From an uncultured Eubacteriales bacterium (lineage in GTDB: Bacteria > Bacillota > Clostridia > Lachnospirales > Lachnospiraceae), in contig OMSP01000111.1 of assembly GCA_900313775.1 (NCBI GenBank), positions 1 to 6,635 of the forward strand: a stretch of 6,635 nt of DNA, given 5' to 3'. The notes under the pieces were generated by a model. The model made no database searches and had not been told where the DNA came from. It saw nothing but the letters and a program-made list of their open reading frames with translations. Of this stretch, positions 1 to 5,033 are shown piece after piece (position 1 is the first letter of the stretch; each line of letters begins with the position of its first letter). A program made the position numbers and the translations under genes.

Positions 1-173
1 ACACCGATATAGGCGACCAACGTAGCGATGACATCAGAGACTGAATGTGCAGCGTCAGACACCATGGCCGATGACTTGCCGATGATACCGGCCAGAAGCT
101 TGAAGACAGCCAGTGCAATGTTCCCCAGGATCCCGACGCGGGACATATTGTTGATGATCTTTTTCTCTTCCAT
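1..173 (-). CDS. Cation diffusion facilitator (CDF) family metal transporter, N-terminal part only
   Basis: This is the start of a membrane protein that exports divalent metal ions such as Zn, Mn or Fe(II) from the cytoplasm by proton exchange (family knowledge). About 57 residues are visible before the left edge cuts the gene; whole family members are about 290-390 residues. A short charged cytoplasmic leader (MEEKKIINN) is followed by a first hydrophobic segment at about residues 13-31. The second segment opens with the family signature SDAAHSVSDV at residues 39-48. His43 and Asp47 form the HxxxD pair that in CDF proteins supplies part of the transport metal site in TM2. The metal cannot be settled without TM5. 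The ATG at 173 is preferred because the frame holds no upstream start before a stop. The alternative is Met10 at 146. Neither has a well-spaced Shine-Dalgarno; an AGGA sits only one base from the ATG. A terminator separates it from the hydrogenase operon. Confidence 0.85.
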   Translation of the reverse strand, partial: MEEKKIINNMSRVGILGNIALAVFKLLAGIIGKSSAMVSDAAHSVSDVIATLVAYIG

Positions 174-188
174 ATCCTGATTATAACA
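173..188 (-). promoter_or_regulatory. Possible extended -10 promoter for the CDF gene, giving a leaderless mRNA
   Basis: On the minus strand, TGTTATAAT (188 to 180) is a perfect TATAAT box preceded by the TGn of an extended -10 element. No good -35 is present at a 16-18 bp spacing. Initiation about 7 bases downstream would fall at or within a base or so of the A of the CDF ATG at 173. The element overlaps the T-tract of the upstream terminator. This is inference from motif matching; a promoter farther upstream or readthrough from the hydrogenase operon is also possible. Confidence 0.35.
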
Positions 189-213
189 AAGGCCGCCGCA
201 AAACGCGACGGCC
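180..213 (-). terminator. Rho-independent terminator of the hydrogenase operon
   Basis: Arms 191-199 (GGCCGCCGC) and 205-213 (GCGACGGCC) enclose a 5-base loop. Read on the plus strand there is one C/A mismatch. Read on the minus strand this becomes a G-U wobble, giving an unbroken 9-bp stem, followed by TTTGTTATAA. The orientation therefore fits the hydrogenase gene, whose stop codon lies 24 bases upstream on the minus strand. Confidence 0.8.
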
Positions 214-236
214 CTGATGTATCTTTTGGCTTGTCC

Positions 237-1970
237 TTACTCCTCGTTCGGCATCGTCCACAGATGGTGATTCGTGTGGAGCAGATGATGCGATTTCTCG
301 GAGAGCGGCTGTCCCAGATAATCCTTGTAGATCGCAGTGATCGAAGGATTCTCGTGGCAGAAGCGCAGCTCGCCTTCGCGGTCCTGCTCATACAGCACCG
401 GTGCGCGCTTCTCCGCCATAAAGGCGCCGTCCACGATCGGCTGTCCGCCGCCGCCGACGCATCCGCCCGGGCAGGCCATGACTTCGACAAAGTCGTAGGA
501 GACCTCACCCTTGTCCAGCGCCGTCAGGAGCTTGTCGATATTGCCGAGGCCGTTGGTCACGGCCACCTTGAGCTCTGTGCCCGCCAAATCAAAGGTCGCT
601 TCCTTCCAGCCGTCCATACCGCGGACATCTTTGAAAGCGTCCGGATCCGGGTTGCTGCCGGTTGCCAGGAAATAGGCAGAGCGAAGCGCCGCCTCCATGA
701 CACCGCCGGAAGCGCCGAAGATATTGCCGGCGCCCGAACCGATGCCGAGAGGCATATCGAGCGGCTCAGCCGTGAGCTTCGACGGATCGATATGCGCCGC
801 ACGGATCAGGCGCACCGCCTCGCGGTTGGTCAGCGCGATATCCACATCCGGATCACCGCAGGCGTCGTTCATCGCCTCGATCGCACACTCGTGCTTCTTG
901 GCCAGACACGGCATGACAGAGACTGAGAAGATCCTGGACGGGTCGACGCCGAGGATCTCAGCCCAGTAGCTCTTGGCCACCGCGCCGAACATCTGCTGCG
1001 GCGACTTGGCGCTCGAGAGCTGATCCACAAACTGCGGATAGTGAGCCTTCACAAAGCGCACCCAGCCCGGGCAGCAGGATGTAAACATCGGGAACTTGTG
1101 CTGATCCGCATGCGCCACCTTGTCGAGGAACTCACTGCCCTCCTCCATGATGGTCAGGTCAGCCGTGAAGTTCGTGTCAAAGACATAGTCGACACCGGCA
1201 CGGCGCAGTGCTGTGCCGAGCAGTTCGACTGTGGCGACATCCGGCGTAAGGCCGAAGTATTCGCCCCAGGCAGTACGGATGGAAGGTGCGATCTGGAACA
1301 TGACGATCTTGTCGGGATCCTCGATCGCGTGCATGACCTTCAGTGTGTCATCGCGCTCCTTCAGAGCGCCGACCGGGCAGTGCGTGATGCACTGGCCGCA
1401 GAGCGCACAGTCACTGTCTTCCAGACGGTAGGCGTGGGCCACATCGACCGTCGTATGCGATCCGGTGTTGACCAGATCCCAGACGTTGGATGCCTGGATG
1501 TGATCGCAGACCTGGATACAGCGCATGCATTTGATGCACTTCGCGTAATCCCGCTGCAGCGGGAAATCAGGGCTCTGCGCCAGATCGGAGAGATTCTTCT
1601 CGAACGGCAGTTTCTGAATGTTCAGATCGTTCGCTACCTCCTGCAGTGCGCAGTTGCCGCTGCGCACACAGGTCGCGCAGTTGCTGTCGTGCTCAGAGAG
1701 GATCAGCTCCACATTGGTCTTGCGGGCATTTCTCGCCTTCTTGCTGTTCGTATGGATCACCATGCCCTCGTCCACGGTATTGTTGCAGGCGGTGAACAGG
1801 CGGTCATACCCCTCCACCTCAACGACGCAGACACGGCAGGCGCCGATCTCATTTAATCCCTCCCAGTAGCACAGGGTCGGGATCTTGACGCCGGCCTGGG
1901 CAGCCGCGTCCAGTATCGTTGTTTTCTCAGGGACCTGAAGGGCGATTCCGTCAATCGTAATATTTACCAT
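237..1970 (-). CDS. hydA: [FeFe]-hydrogenase catalytic subunit, CpI-like architecture (HydDB group A2 by context)
   Basis: This cytosolic 577-residue enzyme catalyses reversible 2H+ + 2e- to H2; no signal peptide is present. Domains in order: an N-terminal [2Fe-2S] domain (Cys34, 45, 48, 62); a NuoG-like His-Cys3 [4Fe-4S] site (His94, Cys98, 101, 107); a two-cluster ferredoxin domain (Cys145/148/151/155 and Cys188/191/194/198); and the H-cluster domain. The three H-cluster signatures are TSCCPGW (297-303), MPCLAKKHE (353-361) and EVMACPGGCVGGGGQP (496-511), giving Cys300, 355, 500 and 504 as ligands. Cys299, the proton-relay cysteine of prototypical enzymes, is kept, so this is not a sensory or group B type. 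A C-terminal hydrogenase small-subunit-like tail (about 540-571) follows. Length and residue numbers almost match Clostridium pasteurianum CpI (about 574 aa, from memory). The start overlaps the upstream flavoprotein gene by 7 bases, and the pair presumably forms one complex. Maturases HydE, HydF and HydG are not in the window. Confidence 0.97.
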   Translation of the reverse strand: MVNITIDGIALQVPEKTTILDAAAQAGVKIPTLCYWEGLNEIGACRVCVVEVEGYDRLFTACNNTVDEGMVIHTNSKKARNARKTNVELILSEHDSNCATCVRSGNCALQEVANDLNIQKLPFEKNLSDLAQSPDFPLQRDYAKCIKCMRCIQVCDHIQASNVWDLVNTGSHTTVDVAHAYRLEDSDCALCGQCITHCPVGALKERDDTLKVMHAIEDPDKIVMFQIAPSIRTAWGEYFGLTPDVATVELLGTALRRAGVDYVFDTNFTADLTIMEEGSEFLDKVAHADQHKFPMFTSCCPGWVRFVKAHYPQFVDQLSSAKSPQQMFGAVAKSYWAEILGVDPSRIFSVSVMPCLAKKHECAIEAMNDACGDPDVDIALTNREAVRLIRAAHIDPSKLTAEPLDMPLGIGSGAGNIFGASGGVMEAALRSAYFLATGSNPDPDAFKDVRGMDGWKEATFDLAGTELKVAVTNGLGNIDKLLTALDKGEVSYDFVEVMACPGGCVGGGGQPIVDGAFMAEKRAPVLYEQDREGELRFCHENPSITAIYKDYLGQPLSEKSHHLLHTNHHLWTMPNEE

Positions 1971-3796
1971 TTTGCTACCCTCCCTCCTTTAAAGATACCG
2001 AAACCGAAGTGGTCGCAGTGCAGGCACCGTCCGGATTCCTGCATGGCCTCTTCCTCTGTCATACCGCATTCCATCAGACCGAAGTCCTTGACGCGCTCGG
2101 CAGCCGGACGCTCTTTCATATTCACGCGGCCGCAGGGCGTATGATCGTCAAAACGAATGCGCGGGAATTCGATATCGGTGGTGATCTCATGGTGGAAGCC
2201 GAGATACTCGTCGATATTGGCAGCCGCGACCTTGCCCGCCGCAATGGCACGGATGACCGTCGCCGGTCCCGTCACGCAGTCGCCGCCGGCGAAGATGCCG
2301 TCTGTATCGCCGATGGAGCTGGTGTCCATAGCGTCGATACGTCCGCGGGAGATCGGAATACCGTAATCACCGAACTTGTTGGAGTCGATGCCCTGTCCGA
2401 TCGCGATCAGCACACGGTCACAGGGTACGCGAACCGGTTCGACGTCAGCGTTGACCGGCTTCGGACGTCCGCCCTCGACCGGGCCGACGATCTGAGGCTG
2501 CAGCCACATGGCCGCCACCTTGCCGTCCGCATCCTTCTCGACTTTGACAGGCGCGTGCAGCTCCATGATCTCGCAGCCGTCGGCGACAGCGCCTTCGACC
2601 TCCTCGCGCAGCGCAGTCATATCATCCTGGCGCCTGCGGTAGGCGATCGTCACGCTCTTCGCGCCGAGACGGACAGCCGAGCGGGCCACGTCCATCGCGA
2701 CATTGCCGCCGCCGATGACGACACAGTCGAGACCCGTAAAGTCGGGCATCTCCTCGTCGCCGATCGCGCGCAGCATCTCGACTGCGGAGAGGACACCATC
2801 CGCGTCCTCGCCCTCGACACCGGTAAAGCGGCCGGTGTGAGCGCCGATGGATACATAGACAGCGTCATACTCTTTGTTGATATCTTCGATCTTGATATCG
2901 TTGCCGACGCTGACATTGGTCTTGATCTCAAAGCCTGCCTTCTGAAGGCCCGCGATCTCGTGGTCGAGGATCTCACGCGGCAGACGATAAGCCGGAATAC
3001 CGTAGCGGAGCATGCCGCCCGGCTTTTTCCTCTGTTCAAACACGGTGACATCATGTCCCATTCTGGACAGATACCACGCCGCGGTGATGCCGGAGGGACC
3101 GCCGCCGATAACGGCGACCTTTTTGCCGGTCTTCTCGGCGACATCGGGATCCGGGATCTCGCCTTCATGCTCGACTGCGAAGCGCTTCAGACCGCGGATA
3201 TTGATAGGATCATCGACCAGCGTTCTGCGGCAGCGAGACTCGCAGGGATGCTCGCAGATCAGACCGCAGACGGCCGGGAACGGATTGTCCTTGCGGATCA
3301 ATTCGACGGCGTCAGCGTAACGGCCTTCGTGGATCAGTGAAATATATCCCGGGATATCGACCTGCGCCGGGCACTGATAGACACAGGGTACCGGCTGGGT
3401 CTGCAGGGCCTTGCAACGGCCGTGCAGGATATGCTCCTCATAATCATCCCGGAAACCTTTGAGGCCCTTTAGGACCATGCGTGCCGCCTCGGAACCGATC
3501 GCGCAGTCCGCGGACGCGTAGATGGACTCCGCCGTGAATTCGATGACATCCAATGTCTCCATCGTGGCCGTGCCATCGAGCACAGACCCGATAAGCTTCT
3601 CAAGCTGTCCCAATCCGACGCGGCAGGGAATACATTTACCGCAGGACTGAGAATGACTCAGATGGAGGAATGTCGCCGCCAGATCAACGGGGCAAAGTCC
3701 CGGCTGAGCAGCCTGGATACGCCGTTCAAGATCCTTGTACAGCTCCTCCACGGTCTGCTGAGCCTGATTGGTGGTAAACAGACTTAACCGACTCAT
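1964..3796 (-). CDS. Hydrogenase-linked flavoprotein: NuoF C-terminal [4Fe-4S] domain fused to a GltD/NfnL-like NADPH:FAD oxidoreductase
   Basis: This cytosolic 610-residue protein probably moves electrons between NADP(H) and the hydrogenase encoded next. Residues about 35-110 match the NuoF cluster-N3 domain: SCGKCIPCR gives Cys52, 55 and 58, with Cys98 in DCAIG. The FMN/NADH-binding and SLBB parts of NuoF are absent. Residues about 125-210 are the GltD-type iron-sulfur domain, with Cys128, 138, 142, 177, 181, 185 and 189. It shows the PCxxxCP form rather than the classical GltD RCxxC opening, so ligands need an alignment. The FAD Rossmann fold starts at VAVIGGGPSG (228-237), with Glu254 ending strand 2. 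The nucleotide fold starts at IGGGNVAMD (361-369), and YRRR (386-389) fits NADP preference. GIFAGGD (500-506) closes the FAD site, and RCLHC (590-594) lies in the tail. The start at 3796 has GGAG five bases upstream. It is the first gene of the operon. A stand-alone glutamate synthase small subunit is unlikely given the fusion and partner gene. Confidence 0.9.
   Translation of the reverse strand: MSRLSLFTTNQAQQTVEELYKDLERRIQAAQPGLCPVDLAATFLHLSHSQSCGKCIPCRVGLGQLEKLIGSVLDGTATMETLDVIEFTAESIYASADCAIGSEAARMVLKGLKGFRDDYEEHILHGRCKALQTQPVPCVYQCPAQVDIPGYISLIHEGRYADAVELIRKDNPFPAVCGLICEHPCESRCRRTLVDDPINIRGLKRFAVEHEGEIPDPDVAEKTGKKVAVIGGGPSGITAAWYLSRMGHDVTVFEQRKKPGGMLRYGIPAYRLPREILDHEIAGLQKAGFEIKTNVSVGNDIKIEDINKEYDAVYVSIGAHTGRFTGVEGEDADGVLSAVEMLRAIGDEEMPDFTGLDCVVIGGGNVAMDVARSAVRLGAKSVTIAYRRRQDDMTALREEVEGAVADGCEIMELHAPVKVEKDADGKVAAMWLQPQIVGPVEGGRPKPVNADVEPVRVPCDRVLIAIGQGIDSNKFGDYGIPISRGRIDAMDTSSIGDTDGIFAGGDCVTGPATVIRAIAAGKVAAANIDEYLGFHHEITTDIEFPRIRFDDHTPCGRVNMKERPAAERVKDFGLMECGMTEEEAMQESGRCLHCDHFGFGIFKGGRVAKW
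1978..1990 (-). promoter_or_regulatory. Double Shine-Dalgarno for hydA inside the upstream gene
   Basis: Minus-strand AAAGGAGGGAGGG holds two overlapping GGAGG motifs. The nearer one ends 7 bases before the hydA ATG at 1970. It lies in the last codons of the flavoprotein gene (its KGGR residues). The two genes overlap as ATGGTAA, so the site fixes the hydA start and points to translational coupling between the two subunits. Confidence 0.8.
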
Positions 3797-3845
3797 AGAA
3801 ACTCCTTCATTCTATAGAAAACAATGAACTTCATGCTACCAGCAA

Positions 3846-3875
3846 ATCATAACATACATTCGACTTGTTAGCCAA
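3846..3875 (-). promoter_or_regulatory. Candidate promoter of the hydrogenase operon
   Basis: On the minus strand, TTGGCT (3875-3870) and TATGAT (3851-3846) are 18 bp apart. TGT before TATGAT makes an extended -10. Predicted initiation near 3839 leaves an untranslated leader of about 43 bases ending in the AAGGAG site at 3802-3807. The -35 match is weak, so the extended -10 carries most of the support. Confidence 0.5.
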
Positions 3876-3950
3876 CACTAATCGACTCGAAATGCTTATA
3901 TTTTCGGGGTTTTTTGCCATTACAGGGCAAGTGTAAATCAATCAACGTCA

Positions 3951-3960
3951 CTTTGCAAAG
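3951..3960. promoter_or_regulatory. Perfect 10-bp palindrome upstream of the SDR promoter
   Basis: CTTTGCAAAG is its own reverse complement. Its centre lies about 55 bp upstream of the predicted SDR start of transcription, a position usual for an activator. TTTGC recurs 12 bases later (3952-3956 and 3964-3968), and GCAAA/TTTGC also pair across 3955-3968. The bound protein is unknown; it may be chance in AT-rich DNA. Confidence 0.35.
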
Positions 3961-3975
3961 GCGTTTGCGTGTAAA

Positions 3976-4004
3976 TTGATTTTGAGTGTTAATTGCTATA
4001 TAAT
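3976..4004 (+). promoter_or_regulatory. Sigma-A-type promoter of the SDR gene
   Basis: TTGATT (3976-3981) and a perfect TATAAT (3999-4004) are separated by exactly 17 bp. The predicted start near 4011 gives a leader of about 35 bases that contains GGAGGTG (4034-4040), five bases before the ATG. The -10 box is embedded in the inverted repeat 3985-4011, so binding there would block the polymerase. Confidence 0.75.
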
Positions 4005-4011
4005 TAACACT
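3985..4011. repeat. 10-bp perfect inverted repeat over the SDR -10 box, candidate operator
   Basis: AGTGTTAATT (3985-3994) and AATTAACACT (4002-4011) are exact reverse complements around a 7-base spacer. The repeat covers the promoter spacer, the -10 box and the predicted transcription start, where a repressor would sit. GTTAATT recurs at 4016-4022. The half-site AGTGTT is also found on the minus strand at 3879-3874, just upstream of the hydrogenase promoter. The regulator is not identified. Confidence 0.55.
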
Positions 4012-4045
4012 AGCAGTTAATTTGTAATCTTTTGGAGGTGCAATT

Positions 4046-4831
4046 ATGTTTGATTTTACTGGAAAAGTAGTCGCAATCACCGGCGCTTCTTCAGGCCTTG
4101 GCAAGCAGATGGCAGAAGGATATGCCAAGTGTGGTGCCAATCTGGTGCTGATGGCGCGCAGAGTCGAGCGTCTGGAAGCCAGCGCTGCAGAGTGGTCCGA
4201 GAAGTATGGCGTGGAAGTCCTTCCGGTCGCCTGTGACGTGACCAGCACTGAGTCCATCAATGCTGCGATCGATGCCGTTGACGGCAAATTCGGCCACTGC
4301 GAAGTCATCGTTAACGACGCCGGCGGCGAGAGAGGCACAGGCACTCCGCTGGTCGACTATAAGAAGGAAGACTGGGAGTTCACCCTGAACCTGGATCTTA
4401 CCTCTGTGTTTGAAGTCACCAAGATCTTCGCCGGTTATATGAAGAAGAATATCGAGGCCGGCAAGCAGACATACGGCCGCGTCATCAACATCGCTTCGAT
4501 CTACGGCCTCGTCGGCAACACAGCTATCCCGACCATCGCCTATCACGCAACCAAGGGCGCTGTTGTCAACTTTACCCGCGGCGCAGCTGCCGAGATGGCC
4601 AAGGCCGGCATCACCGTCAATGCTATCTGCCCGGGTTACTTCTACACCGAGCTTACCACTGAGACACTGAACTCCGATTTCTTCCAGCAGTTCGCCAATC
4701 AGTCGGTCCCGATGGGCCGCTACGGCAACGAGGGCGAGCTCAATTCCGCAGCCATCTTCCTGGGTGCCGAAGAGTCCAGCTATGTCACAGGCCAGATCGT
4801 CGCAGTCGACGGCGGTTACACCTGCGTGTAA
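4046..4831 (+). CDS. Classical short-chain dehydrogenase/reductase (SDR), gluconate 5-dehydrogenase-like, substrate unknown
   Basis: This 261-residue cytosolic oxidoreductase probably interconverts an alcohol and a ketone using NADP(H). The Rossmann fold opens with TGASSGLG (12-19). Arg38 and Arg39 after the second strand favour NADP over NAD. Asp64 is in the CDV motif, and NDAG (90-93) stands for the usual NNAG. Catalytic residues are Ser151, Tyr166 and Lys170 (YHATK), followed by PGYFYTEL (196-203) and the usual C-terminal GQIVAVDGG (249-257). The position that normally holds the helix-4 Asn of the catalytic tetrad appears to be Asp117 (NLDLTSVF); from memory, some gluconate 5-dehydrogenases share this. 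Length is normal for the family. The start has GGAGGTG five bases upstream, and the gene ends with TAATAA. It is a single-gene unit, divergent from the hydrogenase operon. Other possible roles are a sugar-acid, sterol or 3-oxoacyl reductase; the family is certain and the substrate is not. Confidence 0.9.
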   Translation: MFDFTGKVVAITGASSGLGKQMAEGYAKCGANLVLMARRVERLEASAAEWSEKYGVEVLPVACDVTSTESINAAIDAVDGKFGHCEVIVNDAGGERGTGTPLVDYKKEDWEFTLNLDLTSVFEVTKIFAGYMKKNIEAGKQTYGRVINIASIYGLVGNTAIPTIAYHATKGAVVNFTRGAAAEMAKAGITVNAICPGYFYTELTTETLNSDFFQQFANQSVPMGRYGNEGELNSAAIFLGAEESSYVTGQIVAVDGGYTCV

Positions 4832-4860
4832 TAATCAACATTATCTTCAGATATAATATA

Positions 4861-4894
4861 GAGCCTCCCTGTCGGCAGACAGGGAGCTCTTTTT
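4861..4894 (+). terminator. Rho-independent terminator of the SDR gene
   Basis: Arm GAGCCTCCCTGTC (4861-4873) pairs with GACAGGGAGCTC (4878-4889) around the loop GGCA, with one bulged C. A further A-T pair (4860/4890) is possible. Five T residues (4890-4894) follow. It starts 29 bases after the SDR stop codon. Confidence 0.92.
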
Positions 4895-4944
4895 CTGTGC
4901 TAATATCTGCTGCACCGTTCGATGCGGCGTTTCTTTTTCAGCGA

Positions 4945-4979
4945 TTGTAAAAGCCGCCGGGCATTTGCCCGACGGCTTT
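4945..4979 (-). terminator. Rho-independent terminator of the molybdenum hydroxylase gene
   Basis: Arms 4950-4963 and 4966-4979 pair over 14 positions (AAAGCCGCCGGGCA with TGCCCGACGGCTTT). The single C/A mismatch on the plus strand becomes a G-U wobble on the minus strand, where the stem runs into TTTTACAATC. It lies 54 bases past the stop codon at 5034. It might also act on plus-strand transcripts, but the plus-strand tail TTTCAAC is poor. Confidence 0.85.
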
Positions 4980-5033
4980 CAACTTCTTGTCCGAGTCATA
5001 TGAGTTTACTACTCACATGCCCTCAGTTCTGTT

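Larger units (their letters stand above)
3797..4045. other. Divergent AT-rich regulatory region between the hydrogenase operon and the SDR gene
   Basis: This 249-bp non-coding gap holds both outward promoters and is much more AT-rich than the flanking genes. Besides the elements listed separately, it has a direct repeat GTGTAAAT at 3931-3938 and 3969-3976, an inverted pair AAATCAAT (3935-3942) and ATTGATTT (3975-3982), and a small hairpin TTGCC/GGCAA at 3915-3931. The hairpin has its T-run on the 5' side, so it is not a plus-strand terminator. I see no credible small gene in it. Confidence 0.7.
4832..5033. other. Convergent intergenic gap
   Basis: This 202-bp gap between the two convergent genes holds the two terminators. 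It also has a small stem TGAGT/ACTCA at 5001-5015 in the 3' region of the molybdenum hydroxylase transcript, and an imperfect hairpin at 4909-4928 followed by GTTTCTTTTT. No gene is visible. Confidence 0.6.

Noticed and set aside
1041..1856. 271-codon open frame on the plus strand
   Set aside because: It is the antisense shadow of the hydrogenase ferredoxin and H-cluster regions, with no recognisable domain or ribosome binding site.
2009..3340. 443-codon open frame on the plus strand
   Set aside because: It lies wholly antisense to the NuoF/GltD-type flavoprotein. Its protein resembles no family and is rich in Asp, Arg, His and Ala as expected of GC-rich antisense frames.
3953..3970. CcpA catabolite (cre) site
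   Set aside because: TGCAAAGGCGTTTGC lacks the central CG at the required position, so the match is off by a base.
3865..4011. A full Rex operator (TTGTTAANNNNTTAACAA type)
   Set aside because: Only single half-sites resemble it. The SDR repeat has an 11-base gap between GTGTTAA and TTAACAC instead of 4, and the hydrogenase-side site has no second half.
3868..4546. Two minus-strand open frames opposite the SDR gene and its promoter
   Set aside because: They run against a certain gene and its promoter, with low-quality composition and no family likeness.
4909..4938. Third terminator before the T-rich run GTTTCTTTTT
   Set aside because: The 9-position stem has one mismatch and one wobble with a 2-base loop, and a much stronger terminator lies just upstream for the same strand.
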